Source: Epithemia pelagica (lineage: Eukaryota; Bacillariophyta; Bacillariophyceae; Surirellales; Surirellaceae). Taken from it: a DNA stretch of 64,000 bases. Made by a program: the position numbers and the translations under genes. Below are positions 46,701 through 57,271 of this stretch, piece after piece; position 1 is the stretch's first letter; each line of letters opens with the position of its first letter. Where the stretch lies: NCBI GenBank assembly GCA_946965045.2, contig OX337229.1:1178001-1242000 (forward strand), written 5' to 3'. The notes beneath the pieces are model-generated. The model worked only from the letters and a program-made list of their open reading frames with translations. It did not search any database and had not been told where the DNA came from.

Positions 46701-46980
46701 GGTTGGGCGTCATACATTACTACTAGAGATTCGTCAAGGGTAAGTCCCCACTCACATTTTAAGCGGTTGGAGGTGCACCTCCAAATCATACCATGACTGA
46801 CCATTAAAATAATCATTGCTATATCATTGCCATATATATTTAACCGTTTCATCAACCGCCATGTTTGCTCAATTGTACTTTTTACTCTAGTGTCCGTCCG
46901 TTTTCGGAACAGCTGGTCTTTCTGGAAATTCCCACCCCAGACCCCAAGCCTTCCGGCCCACCCGTCCCGTTCATACTGAA
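46701..46980 (+). repeat. 280-bp direct repeat, copy 2
   Basis: Second copy of the repeat at 46095-46374. The palindrome is preserved without change at 46767-46784. Its short ATG frame meets a TAG after nine codons where copy 1 reads through, so a shared protein is unlikely. Confidence 0.88.
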
Positions 46981-47204
46981 CTCAGACGAATACTAAGACC
47001 ACCCACATACGTAGTCCAACTCGATGAGAAAACGAACCTCTATGTTTCCTTCTAAGATATCACTAGTCCAAATATGAAAGTGATCTGTATCACGGCCGGT
47101 TCATGATGAGGTATTATCAAGAACGGACTTCTTCTAGGGCGACAAAGGCGGACGGCGGTACTATTTGAAACTCACATGCCCGATCCAAACAGGACATGGG
47201 CTTT
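46981..47204. other. Spacer after repeat copy 2
   Basis: No ORF or repeat was recognised before the next gene end. Together with 45662-46094 and 46375-46700 it makes up a gene-poor stretch of about 1.5 kb. Confidence 0.4.
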
Positions 47205-47888
47205 TCACAAAAGATCGGCATCAGGATCTTCAGAGGGAACCATTTGCATATCGCCCAAAACCGAATCTGCTTGTTTGCTTCTGAGGTTTAGAAGATGTTG
47301 TTCTCGTTTACGACGTAAATTCCGGTAACACCGAAAACAAACCACACAGGATAATATTCCCAGTATAGGTATGGCAATAATCGCAATCGAGTTGTCGCCC
47401 AAGGAACTAGAACTTGATTCCGAGCTTGGAGATAAAGGGCCAGGTGAAGGAGCAGGAGTCGGAGAAAATGCTGGATTAAAGCCAGAAGGGGCGGGGGCAA
47501 ACGTCGGCCCAGGAGCGTTGTCGGCCAGCACACGATGGTTCCTGCTTGAGATAAAAGATGATGTGGTTCTTGCTCCCTGCTGGTCTTGTATGAGTTGGTC
47601 TTCAAAAGTCATCTTCTGTAATATGTCGCGACGGGGATACCGATGAAGAGGTCGCTGCCGTAGAAGATCTGTTGTTACGTTTCCGCCTTCGTCTCTTTGA
47701 TTTTCGCTGTCGTGCTTTGGGATGTTGGAGGGTAAAGAAGTGAAATTGAGTCGGCCACATATAAAAAATAGGTGAGCAGTACGGACGGCATCAGTTCTGT
47801 CCGCCGAGTCGTTGCATGGATCCTTTGTGCGACTGGGTAGGGTGACCAAGATTCCCCCCTTTGTCATGTTGCTGTCCCCCCGCTCCAT
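47205..47888 (-). CDS. Single-pass membrane protein with Pro-rich ectodomain; start uncertain
   Basis: 227 residues if started at ATG 47888. The middle has a Pro/Ala/Ser-rich segment (FAPAPSGFNPAFSPTPAPSP) and a Ser-rich stretch. One membrane helix follows (IAIIAIPILGILSCVVC), then a basic Arg-rich stop-transfer and a short cytosolic tail. This is a type I layout without a recognised ectodomain. The first 16 or so codons overlap a relic of the retrotransposon 3' end (about 47840-47990), so the annotated N-terminus may be transposon-derived or the true start may lie downstream. There is no convincing signal peptide in this frame, and an intron near 47765 is possible. Confidence 0.5.
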   Translation of the reverse strand: MERGDSNMTKGGILVTLPSRTKDPCNDSADRTDAVRTAHLFFICGRLNFTSLPSNIPKHDSENQRDEGGNVTTDLLRQRPLHRYPRRDILQKMTFEDQLIQDQQGARTTSSFISSRNHRVLADNAPGPTFAPAPSGFNPAFSPTPAPSPGPLSPSSESSSSSLGDNSIAIIAIPILGILSCVVCFRCYRNLRRKREQHLLNLRSKQADSVLGDMQMVPSEDPDADLL

Positions 47889-47990
47889 GATTCCGAGAGT
47901 AATGGCGCCAGGGCAGTCGGTCGACCGTACCCTAGCGGGTAGGCGCGGCAGCTGGAAGAATAGACTATTCCCTTGTCATGTTCCATTTTT
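47840..47990 (+). mobile_element. Relic of the LINE 3' end (solo 3' UTR)
   Basis: On the plus strand this resembles the 3' UTR of the element at 33.1-41.5 kb. A C-run/TTTGTCATG...CTGTCCCC stretch is followed by AGTCGGTCGACCGTACCC and then TAGCGGGTAGGCGCGGCAGC. The element has GCGTCGGTCGACGCTACCC and TAGCGGGTGCGCGCGGCAGC. AATAGACTATTCCCTT matches the element's AATAGATTGTACCTTT before the T run. Both hairpins are retained. No ORF2 sequence is recognisable upstream, so it is a 5'-truncated copy or a related short element. The boundaries are approximate. Confidence 0.6.
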
Positions 47991-48110
47991 GTCTTACGTC
48001 AGTTCGGGTGCTTCGTGTACTGCCCCAGACGAGATGCACCGTTTATCTGTCAACCTTTTTGAGAATCTCGTCGATGTCATTTCGTTTGTCGAATCATCTT
48101 TGCCGCCACC

Positions 48111-48992
48111 ATGAAATTCACTGCCTTTGCACTCACAAGCCTTTTGTCTTCTGCTGCCGCCTTTGGCGTTGCTGTAAGTAATCTACTTTGTAAGCATTTT
48201 GATAAGTTGAGCTTTAATTTTGACTGATTTTTCTGCCGACTCCAGAAACAATCTCCTCGCACCAAAACGTCGTTGAACGTTTGGGGAGACAAAGACTACT
48301 TGATCGCCCCTTCCATCCTTTCTGCCGACTTTGCCCGTTTGGGAGAAGAAGTTGACAATGTGTTGGAAGCTGGTGCCGATGTTGTGCACTTTGATGTCAT
48401 GGACAACCACTACGTCCCCAACTTGACCATTGGTCCCATGGTGTGCAAGGCCTTGCGTGATCATGGTGTCACTGCTCCTATTGATGTACACTTGATGGTT
48501 TCGCCTGTCGATGCTGCCATCAAGGACTTTATTGATGCCGGAGCTTCGTACATCACATTCCACCCCGAAGCAACAAACCACGTCGACCGCTCCCTCCAAC
48601 TTATCAAGGCCGGTGGATGCAAAGCCGGACTTGTCTTCAACCCTGCCACTAGCCTTGACGCCGCCAAGTTTGTCATGGACAAGCTTGATATCATCCTTCT
48701 CATGTCTGTCAACCCTGGATTCGGTGGACAAGCCTTTATCCCGGCGACCTTGGACAAGGCTCGTGAAGCTCGTGCCATGATTGACGAAGCTGGAATTGAC
48801 TGCAGATTGGAAATCGATGGAGGTGTCAAGGTTGACAACATCAAGGAAGTCGCTGAGGCTGGTGTTGATATGATGGTTGCTGGTTCGGCGATCTTGAAGG
48901 CACCCCGCACGGTCGAAGCGTACAAGGAAACCATTGACCAGATGCGTGAACAATTGGCCCAAGTCAACAAACCAGAACTCGTGGAGGCTTAA
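48111..48992 (+). CDS. RPE: Plastid ribulose-phosphate 3-epimerase, two exons
   Basis: Exon 1 is 48111-48173 and exon 2 is 48246-48992; the 72-nt intron starts GTAAGT and ends TCCAG. The product has 269 residues. Exon 1 encodes a complete signal peptide ending SSAAAFGVA, a diatom ASAFAP-type plastid-import motif, and the transit peptide ([11 protein letters not shown]) begins exon 2. The mature enzyme starts [16 protein letters not shown] and has [42 protein letters not shown] and EIDGGV, covering the metal- and substrate-binding residues of the TIM barrel. It interconverts ribulose-5-phosphate and xylulose-5-phosphate in the Calvin cycle and the pentose phosphate pathway. The intron separates signal peptide from transit peptide. 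Confidence 0.93.
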
Positions 48993-49613
48993 GTTAGCAA
49001 CTCGGACTTTTTCAATGGATGCATCGGGTGGGTTGGAGCGCGAGCATAGAAACACAGCACGAACATTTTTACAAGACACATCGCCTCAAATGAATGTGCT
49101 TGCCTCCGCTATTTGGATAGAAATATGATTCGACCTAGTGCGCGGCGAAATCTATCAAACTAGGTATTAGTACTCGTGGATTACATTACGGCACAAGTCG
49201 TTTCATACACCCGTTCATATTTGATAGCTCATTTTCCCTTCCTCCAATGTGAACTGATGGGAGATTACAACATGAAATGCGCACGAATTTCTTCAGGTGA
49301 GGATCGCATTCTTGAAATACGTTTTCTGATAGACGAAAGGGTCCATGACAAAGAGAAAAGGCTAAATTCTAAATTTCATAGGATAATGGTTGTTTGGGGT
49401 TGGAAGCACAGATGACGAACTCTTAGGATGTTAATTAACAGGGACTCTAGAGAGCAATTCAAGATGCCAAGAACTTGAGCTACCAAAGAGATATGCAATC
49501 TGGCAAGACAAAGTTGTTCCGTTCCTAGTGTATATGATGATGATAGCTATCAAGAGACTTGAGTACACCCACAACAGCCGCATGATTCAGCGAGCAAGCT
49601 GTTGTTGTCGCGT
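48993..49613. other. Convergent intergenic region, nothing recognised
   Basis: About 620 bp between the convergent epimerase and DUF1118-like genes. A 79-codon frame at 49176-49415 has no supporting features. No repeat or RNA gene was seen. Confidence 0.5.
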
Positions 49614-50517
49614 CTAGGACTCCTTAGCCTTGGCCAAGGCAGAACCAGCGAGGGCGGAGACGACTGTCAATGGAACAAGCAAGAGTCCAGCGACGGATCC
49701 AGCCGGCAATCCAATCAAGGGGACTTGGGCGTCGGTGGCAATCAAGGCAGCTTCCAATCCTCCAAAGGTGGCAGCAGCCAAGTAAAAGGCAGGAGGTCCA
49801 GTGGCAAGAGCACCAGCCAAGACGGGAATCAACAAGGGAGCTCCTTCTACGGCAAGAGGAGCCACAAGGTTGACAATCAACTGTTGGTTGTTTCCGGCCA
49901 AGGACAAAAGGCCGTACTCTTCCAAAAGAGGCAAAAGCTCTTCAAGAGTGACAAGATCGACACCTTGTGCTTCCAACTTTGACAAAATGCCATTGTCCGC
50001 AGTGGCCTTGAGCAAATTCAATTCGCGAACACGTCGGATCACATTGTACTGTCGCACAAGAGAGCAAGAAGGCAGAAACCCACGTCGTGTCATGCTTTTA
50101 AGAAAACTGTCCTACTTTCTTTTCATATACATCCACATGCATGAACCAACCTACCTGACGGTTCAACATATTGTCCTCCTTGTAGGTGTTGATGAATTCC
50201 TTGTACTCGCCTTCTCCCTTCAAAAAGTCTGGCTGGTTTTCGTATCTGCGAACAACAATTCACTACAACGTGAGCACTTGGCAAACAAACGGTTCCAAGA
50301 ACGACTTCAAATTCATATGCAAATGCCGCGGCACACAACCACCAACAACATTGGACCACCATGGGACAACAACACAACAAGCATCCACGTACGTGTCCTC
50401 TCCCAAACCAAGGCCAAAGGACTCCCGCAATTGCGTTGTGGGTCGGGCCGCCGATTGGGTAGCAACATTGAAGGCATTGGCAAATGCCAAAGAAAGAGCC
50501 AGCACAAGGAACTTCAT
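49614..50517 (-). CDS. Plastid membrane protein, DUF1118-like, three exons
   Basis: Exons are 50517-50393, 50245-50155 and 50048-49614; the introns (147 and 106 nt) start GTACGT and GTAGGT and end GCAG and ACAG. The junctions read GEDT-YENQPDFLKGEG and MLNRQ-YNVIRRVREL; the product has 216 residues. The N-terminus MKFLVLALSLAFANAFNVAT is a signal peptide with an ASAFAP-type ANAFNV site, so plastid import is expected. The mature part has a helical LEELLPLLEEYGLLSLAG segment. It then has two or three hydrophobic spans (LIVNLVAPLAVEGAPLLIPV, GLLLVPLTVVSALAGSAL), fitting a thylakoid or envelope protein. The DUF1118 link is from pattern memory; the function is unknown. Confidence 0.75.
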
Positions 50518-51081
50518 GGTGATGGATAGATGTTGCGAGGATACCGAGGTTCAACTGCGTTTATCAGTGGACGTGGAATGGGCTTTGTTGGTCTGCTGGC
50601 CGGCGAGAACAAGAAGAGTGACGAGAGTGACGACAGAAGGTACCCGGAGATCAAAGAGCGTAAGCCGTTATCCCCCCACCTTTTCCATGTCAGCCCCACC
50701 CAATAAACCCTGGCGCCTCGCACAGCATTGGTGATATCTTTGACTCAAAAAAGTATTCTTTTTTGGTTTGTAAATTTTTGGAGAAAAACGCTACTCGACC
50801 AAAAGGATCTGATCCGTTGTTGACAATTTTTTGTTGTGTTGGTGGCAAGTGGCAACCGCTCTCTCTCTTGCAACTCTTTGCTGCATTGTTCGCTCTTGGT
50901 GAAAGCATGCTCCAAGAAATCGACCAGCACTCTCCTCAAAGATATCTTTGGTGATTGGCCTGTCTACTCATTCTCTGGCTGCACCTTTGCTGACCTTTAG
51001 GGCTTCATCGACCTTTCATCAACAACAAGAAGACTGGACCGTGCATCCACGCGTCCCACACACGCCCAACGACGCAACGCC
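50518..51081. other. Divergent intergenic region
   Basis: 564 bp between the start of the DUF1118-like gene (minus) and the large membrane protein (plus). It should contain both promoters. The open frames here are short and unsupported. No repeat was recognised. Confidence 0.5.
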
Positions 51082-54000
51082 ATGTATCCTTCCTACAATG
51101 CCAGACCTACCGAGCCCTATGGACAAGTCACTCCTCAAGTAACACAACGACGAGTGACCGAGACAACAACAACGACGACTTATGAGGGAGGAGTGGCAGC
51201 AACTGCACCCACCAGGGCTGCTTCTCCCTATTCGTCATCGTCGTCCTACATGGCTCAACCCAGTAATCAACCTCAACAATTACAACAACCTTCACCAAAT
51301 GTGGCTCCATCGTATACATCGAGTTCCACGGCAGGCTATGCCTCTCCCGATTATTCGTCGATCCCGTCCACCTCCTATTCGAGCATGAATCCCAATATTG
51401 CACGCAGTACAGCCAGTGCCAAACAGACACCCAATAGCCACCAAAAACAACCGAAACAGTGGTATCCCCACAATACCGTCACGGCCTGCTTCTGGATTCC
51501 CAGTCTCTGGTGTGTCGTCGTGCAAGGATTTGAATCCAGTACACCTCTCATTGGCTGTTTGTGTGTGGGATTGTTCTTGTATGCCATGGATTTGGCACAA
51601 TTACGACAAACCTTTTTGTTTGGAACGTGGATTTCGGTCTCTGTCTTGACCTTTTTGACGGGCTGGTTTGTCTTGATCGAAGACGAAGAAGGTGGTGATA
51701 GCAATGGAGGTGGTGGTGCCATTGTCTTGTTTTATTTGGTTCAAATAGCAGTCATGGCACTCTTGTTTTCCTGTGGAGCCTGTTGGGCTACTCTACAAGT
51801 CGAATGGCTCTCCACTGCAACCTGGATCAGTATGGAACAAACCCTTCATGCCCTGCTACCACTCGTGGCCTCTTCGATTTGTACCTATGGACTGGCCGAT
51901 GTACTGGAACGGGAATTTGGACAAGATACGGCAGCAACTCTCGGACCCTACCTCTTTGCCCTATTGATGGCCCTTGCCATGATGACGCTTGGACGAGCAG
52001 CAGCACGTCCATCATCGTCCAATGCCTGTGGATCGGCCACGGCAACGGCCAATGGGGACAAAGCCAGTGACACCAAATCTTCGTCGTCTTCCTTTATTGT
52101 CTCGTCGTCCATTGCCTTTGGTCATGTCGTCCTATTGTTGGTGGGTCCTCTCTTGATGCATTTGGCGACTTGCATTGGTCGCATTTTCAGCTTTTATGCG
52201 TCCGCCGATGACTTGTGCGACATTATCTTGATTGCGTCGGTTCCCTACTTGCTACAATATACCATTACCTGGTTGCACGAAACATCGTGGTTACCATCGC
52301 CCTATGCGACACCCAAGCTGGGCCATTCGGCCAGCCTCTCGGGAATTTTGCGGCCCACCGTGGTGGCCCTCATCGCATCCTTGGCGGCCCAACAACGCTA
52401 TTTGATCAATTTGTCACACGACTTTTCCTATTTGTTCATGGGTGCCAAATCACCCGCCTGGCTGATTTCACTGTACTTGACTGGTGCGACTGTGACTCTG
52501 ATTTTTACCATGAGTGTTTGGGGACGTGTCTCGACGGCTACCAACGAACCACTGTTTGGAGAATACCATGACGATGTTGTACAATTGTCACTTTCTCTGA
52601 CTGGACTGCTTCTGGGCAAAGGGGTGGGATTGCCATGGAATTTCACGCCTCTGCCCGTTTTGGCCTTCCTGGGACTTTCCTTGTGGCTCACGACAAGAAT
52701 GCTACGATATTTGAGTATCTTTCTTTTTGTCGTCCATGCCACTGGAGTCGTGGTCTTTACCTATCGGTTTGCGGGCATTGAAGAACCCATTTCACTTCCT
52801 TTTTGGAATCTCGAATTGAGTCTCATGCGATTTGCCTTGATGATTGTCTCCGCGTCTATATTGATTGGTCTCGTGACTGGAATTTCCGTTCGATCGTCGG
52901 GAGGATATGCCAATTCTTGGATCAAACGACTGGATGTCGCAGGAAGCGTCTTTATTCTTTACATGATTCTATTGATTGCTCTCGAGGTATCGCTCTTGAA
53001 ACGTCCGGTTCCGGCGTCTGAACTCGTTGGTGTCATGACGGATCAAGCCGAAAGCGACGACATGTTGTACGATCACTTTTGGGCCCTCGTCACCAGCGTG
53101 CTGTGTATTATACTAGCCGTCTTTATGCACCGTGTCAAAATCATATCCGGCAAGAGCTTTGGTATCCTTGTTTCGTTGGCACTCGGAAAGGCGGTCGCCG
53201 TGTACATTGACTCCGTGTCCATGTTCACCGTCCATAATTCCAAAAGCAAACAATCACCTCATGGGGAAGATGTCTTTTGGAGATCCTTGGTGGCGGCCGC
53301 ACTCTGTGTGGTCCTGTGTTACCCACGCTTTGTTCTTCAACCAGTTCATGTCAAGACTGCAGCTCGGTATCGACGGTCATTGGCCAATGGCAGTGGCAAT
53401 ACGCCGCTCCCACCCGGGTCCAACTATGCCGCCATTCTCTATGTGTTTGTCATTTTGCCCGTTTCACTGGCGTTGTCAACGCCCTATGTTCTCATCCCTC
53501 TCCTCAATGCCATCAAGTCCGATTTTCAGGGACCAGCGTACTACAGTGTTCACCCACCTGCATCCGAAGTACTCGGCTTTGCGCTTTCCCTGTGGGGAAC
53601 CGCTTCGCTCTTTATGCTGAATTACTATCTACCCGATGGAGGTGGTGAACTCTGGAAGAAGCTAGCAGCTCTGGGTTTCCTCTCTGGCATTGGTATCTTT
53701 TTCGCCGCTCCCACCATGGGCTTGGCAGGGGACGCCATGGCCAATCCCTATGCCTCCATATCCAGTGTGGGTGTTCAAGTGTTGAATCGCGGCAAAAGCC
53801 GAACCGGTGGCTGGGGACTGGTGGCGGCAGGGATTGCCACTCTTTTGGCTCTGACCGGTCCACTGGAGCTCAAGGAACGTCGGACAGATTCTGTACGAAG
53901 AGACAAACTATTACTGGTCCGGTCCATGATTTTTAGTATGCTGTTTGGAGGAGGGGTGGCGTGGTTTATCATTATGCAGAGCATGTCGGATGCACCGTGG

Positions 54001-55113
54001 TTGATCCTCTTGCTGACCGGTCTATCGTGCCTCGCCATTAGTTTTTTGGGTACCATTTCGGCCGTACTGGGATACTTTATCGATCTGGAAGACATGGAAG
54101 AAGTCGAACAGGTTTTTACCATTTGGCTTGTTGCGGTTCCGATATTTTTACCAGTAACTGGCTTGCCTCAGTTTTTAAATGTGGAAACCTCACACCCGTT
54201 TGGTGTTGGTGGGTGGCTCTCGACCTACCTCCTCATTTGTAGTGTTGCGGCGTTTGCATTCGCCCTTTCACTACGGTTGCGATCCACCAAGAATGCCTTG
54301 ACACGTGGTATTGCAAATTTGAGTGTTGTACTGTCATGGGTATTTGCAATCATTGTCCTTTACGGGAGATATGGAGTGGCTGGACTGGATGTGAACTACG
54401 ACGTGACCACAGTCTTTGGAATTCCCGCATCCATTTTTGGGACCTTTGTCCTATCGCTGCTGTTGCTAGCACTCGAGGGAGAAACCTCTGGTAGAGACCG
54501 GAATCGAACCAAACGCGTGACATCCCAATCACCGCGACGAACAACATCGTCCATTGGTCTCGTTTTGGAAAACTTGACGCCATCGAATCAGTGGGTCCCT
54601 CTCGTGGCCGGCACAGCAGTGGTATTCCTAGTGGCTTCCTTGTACGCCGTGTTTCTCCGAGGCGCTGGATTTCTTGCCATCTTTGGTGGAGACAATGTCG
54701 CTCGATCACACGAGGATGTATTTTCGAATGTGTTTGGCGATAAAAAAGACGAACATGATTTGGCTACCTTGGCCGAAAAGGCCATATCCCATGTCAAGGC
54801 ATTGGCCACATCGGCCAGACTAGCGACTGCTGGTTTCTGGACAGCACATGGTATGATTGGCCCGTCGCTTCATGCCGTGGGGATTGTGGCGGTGATACCT
54901 AGTTTGTGGTTCTTGGTGGCCCATGGCTGGGAGAGCAAGGGTCAAAAAGTGTCTCCACTGGTACTCTTGTGCCTTCCGTTGAATCTCATTCCATTGGTTT
55001 TGGCTCGTGGTATTCCGACTCTACAAGCAGCGGCACTCATGGGTCTGGTCGGAGGTTCCCTGCAAGTGTTGGCCGATCGTCGTGCAACGCACGCATCCAA
55101 GATGCGAATATAA
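51082..55113 (+). CDS. Large polytopic membrane protein of unknown function
   Basis: A single 1343-codon frame from ATG 51082 with no intron. The first 125 residues are Ser/Thr/Gln/Pro-rich and probably cytosolic. From then on hydrophobic spans of about 20 residues follow one another almost to the end, with only short polar loops. Examples are VLTFLTGWFVLIE, FALMIVSASILIGLVTGISV, FILYMILLIALEVSLL, FVILPVSLALSTPYVLI and GTFVLSLLLLALEG. I estimate more than 25 membrane segments. The largest soluble loop is near residues 1205-1250 (charged, DKKDEHDLATLAEKAISHVK). No transporter signature was recognised. It is either a stramenopile-specific scaffold-like membrane protein or a very divergent carrier. 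Confidence 0.7.
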   Translation: MYPSYNARPTEPYGQVTPQVTQRRVTETTTTTTYEGGVAATAPTRAASPYSSSSSYMAQPSNQPQQLQQPSPNVAPSYTSSSTAGYASPDYSSIPSTSYSSMNPNIARSTASAKQTPNSHQKQPKQWYPHNTVTACFWIPSLWCVVVQGFESSTPLIGCLCVGLFLYAMDLAQLRQTFLFGTWISVSVLTFLTGWFVLIEDEEGGDSNGGGGAIVLFYLVQIAVMALLFSCGACWATLQVEWLSTATWISMEQTLHALLPLVASSICTYGLADVLEREFGQDTAATLGPYLFALLMALAMMTLGRAAARPSSSNACGSATATANGDKASDTKSSSSSFIVSSSIAFGHVVLLLVGPLLMHLATCIGRIFSFYASADDLCDIILIASVPYLLQYTITWLHETSWLPSPYATPKLGHSASLSGILRPTVVALIASLAAQQRYLINLSHDFSYLFMGAKSPAWLISLYLTGATVTLIFTMSVWGRVSTATNEPLFGEYHDDVVQLSLSLTGLLLGKGVGLPWNFTPLPVLAFLGLSLWLTTRMLRYLSIFLFVVHATGVVVFTYRFAGIEEPISLPFWNLELSLMRFALMIVSASILIGLVTGISVRSSGGYANSWIKRLDVAGSVFILYMILLIALEVSLLKRPVPASELVGVMTDQAESDDMLYDHFWALVTSVLCIILAVFMHRVKIISGKSFGILVSLALGKAVAVYIDSVSMFTVHNSKSKQSPHGEDVFWRSLVAAALCVVLCYPRFVLQPVHVKTAARYRRSLANGSGNTPLPPGSNYAAILYVFVILPVSLALSTPYVLIPLLNAIKSDFQGPAYYSVHPPASEVLGFALSLWGTASLFMLNYYLPDGGGELWKKLAALGFLSGIGIFFAAPTMGLAGDAMANPYASISSVGVQVLNRGKSRTGGWGLVAAGIATLLALTGPLELKERRTDSVRRDKLLLVRSMIFSMLFGGGVAWFIIMQSMSDAPWLILLLTGLSCLAISFLGTISAVLGYFIDLEDMEEVEQVFTIWLVAVPIFLPVTGLPQFLNVETSHPFGVGGWLSTYLLICSVAAFAFALSLRLRSTKNALTRGIANLSVVLSWVFAIIVLYGRYGVAGLDVNYDVTTVFGIPASIFGTFVLSLLLLALEGETSGRDRNRTKRVTSQSPRRTTSSIGLVLENLTPSNQWVPLVAGTAVVFLVASLYAVFLRGAGFLAIFGGDNVARSHEDVFSNVFGDKKDEHDLATLAEKAISHVKALATSARLATAGFWTAHGMIGPSLHAVGIVAVIPSLWFLVAHGWESKGQKVSPLVLLCLPLNLIPLVLARGIPTLQAAALMGLVGGSLQVLADRRATHASKMRI

Positions 55114-55320
55114 TATAATAGAGAATACCCTGTCAGATATTGTAGTTTTTCAAGGAACGACGAGTGGCTCATGAAATGGAAGTGTCCACTTCCGAGCACG
55201 AGAAGGTAGACACACGAATAGAAATGCAAAAGAGTTTTAGTTTTAGTCATGGGATATGCAAGGAACAGCACGGCTGTCGTGGTGCGAATCGGGAATAGAA
55301 TCGTATGGTAGTTCCTGGAT

Positions 55321-57082
55321 CTAGAGACGGAATTCGTCCGGGTACGCTTGCCTCCACGCCTATATGTCATGTGCAACAAACAAACAAACGGATAAGTGTT
55401 TTTCTCTTTTTAAAAATCCACACGCAAGTAACACAAGAATACAATCGTACCTGACACATTTGGGTATAGAGACCGGGATGATTTCGTTCAAATTCCAGGG
55501 GTGCTTCGGCAAAGGAGACAATGACCGTATCCACGGCCGATTCCACCACGGACAAGAGGACCATGGACAAGGCCAAGCCACAGACAAAGGGTACACCAAA
55601 GGCCAACGGCAAGGCCGCACTTCCAAAGTCGGACATCCAATTGGTAATACCGGCCAACAAGAGTCCAAGGCATCCCGTGAGTGCCCCAATCACAAAACTC
55701 ACCAAAAGCAAGGCCCGGACCACGAGATGGTCATTAATAATCGTGGTCCATCCTCGTTGTTGAAAGAGATCGACAACCTTTCTTCCACTGTCGAGGTAGT
55801 TGTAGCCATAGAGACCCACATAAATGTAGGCCCACTTATTGAAGTAGGCCACCAGAGACTCCAGGATATGAACGAGAAATTCCAACACACACAAGAGCAT
55901 GGCTTGACCTGTCGATCGTCGTTTGGCATCTCGGCAAAGCTGATGCAAGAGTTGCAACACGGCCGTCAACAAGCTTCCAAAGCAAATGGATCCCAACGAA
56001 TAGGTTGTGGCCCGGCACAAACTATCGGTAATGGCCGGAGAACAAAAGGTACTGGCATCGTCAGGAGCAAACCACCAGGTTCCTACCGTTCCAGCCGTCG
56101 TGACATGACAGATATTCTTTGACACTTCCGACGTCCAGTAATAGGATAGCAACAAAAGGAGGAAAAAGATGGCATTGGTGTGTGTCGTACAGGTTCCATC
56201 GTCACAGTCGGCCGATCGCATATAAACACCCACCAAGGACAAGATCCAAATCAAGGTCCAGATCGAGACCGCAACCGTGATACCCATGGATACCAAAACA
56301 ATACCACCATTGGTCTGCACAGCTGTCAAGGCAGCCAACAAATTGCTCGCCGCAAACGGGACACGGCTCCAGACTCGCTGGGTATAGAGCACCACCAGGA
56401 GCAAAAAGACACAACTGATTCCAAATCCTACCCAGTGTTGCTCCATGGCCAGGGAAAGAGTGACCAAAACGTTGCAAAAGACGGTAAAGAACAAACTAAA
56501 CTGAATGGTCTTTTCCGCAAACCGGATCATGACCGAAATGGCAGCCGCACCAATGAGCAGCGCTCCCAAACTACTCAGAAAGCACAACAAGAGGAATCCA
56601 CCCAGGTGACCTTCTTCATTGTACACATCTTCGTCAAGAAAGCGATTCGGATCGTTGGAATCACCATTGTCGTTGCTGTCTCCATCACTGTCGGTATTGT
56701 TGTGAAGCGTGTCATCCGTGGGATCCACGTCGTTATTGTTGACCGCTGTGTATTCATAGGACAAGGCTGGAATGCCCCAGGCAAAGGCCACATAAAAAAT
56801 GGCCACTTGATGACTCAAAAACAAGACGGCGGCCCAGGCATCTCTCCAATGATTGGGTTGTCGTTCTCCGGTCGCATGGACAACTACATCGGCACCGTCT
56901 CCACCATCGCCCAAGTACTGGGGGTGGTGGTGGTCCCCCGTTTCGTCCACAAAAACGACCTGTTCCTCCACCACATCTTGTTGTTGTGGAGGTTCTCCGG
57001 CCAACAAACTTTCCGCCAAGGAGGCATGTTCATTGCTTCCACTGGACTTTGGATCAAGGGTGTTGTTCCACATGGTATTCAT
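55321..57082 (-). CDS. Choline-transporter-like (CTL/SLC44, Pns1-like) protein, two exons
   Basis: The frame opens at TTG 57208; the first ATG is 57082. Exon 1 ends at 55451, a 91-nt intron (55450-55360) starts GTACGA and ends ATAG, and a 39-nt last exon (55359-55321) encodes AWRQAYPDEFRL and a stop. Without splicing the frame runs on with unrelated sequence. The product has 556 residues. About ten membrane spans follow an acidic N-terminus. The CTL signature lies in the last third: FNKWAYIYVGLYGYNYLDSG, then DLFQQRGWTTIIND, and SAVDTVIVSFAEAP. CTL proteins move choline or ethanolamine, or act as poorly defined membrane proteins (Pns1). It is divergent from the CS-domain gene, with 189 bp between starts. 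Confidence 0.78.
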
Positions 57083-57271
57083 TTCTTGTCTTTCTCCACA
57101 TCGATGAGATGCGAGTTGCAGAGATGATTTAGACGCTCTCTCCCTCCAAGGCGTTGGGTCGTGCTTCTTGGTCCACGAACCACGAATCGAACCGTCAACA
57201 ACTGACAAAAAATACCGACTACAGACAGCACTGTCGGTTTTTCGGTCTGGCTGTCAGCCCGTCCCACAGAT

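Noticed and set aside
56180-57127. 315-codon plus-strand ORF
   Set aside because: Antisense to the CTL-like gene, which has clear membrane spans and family motifs.
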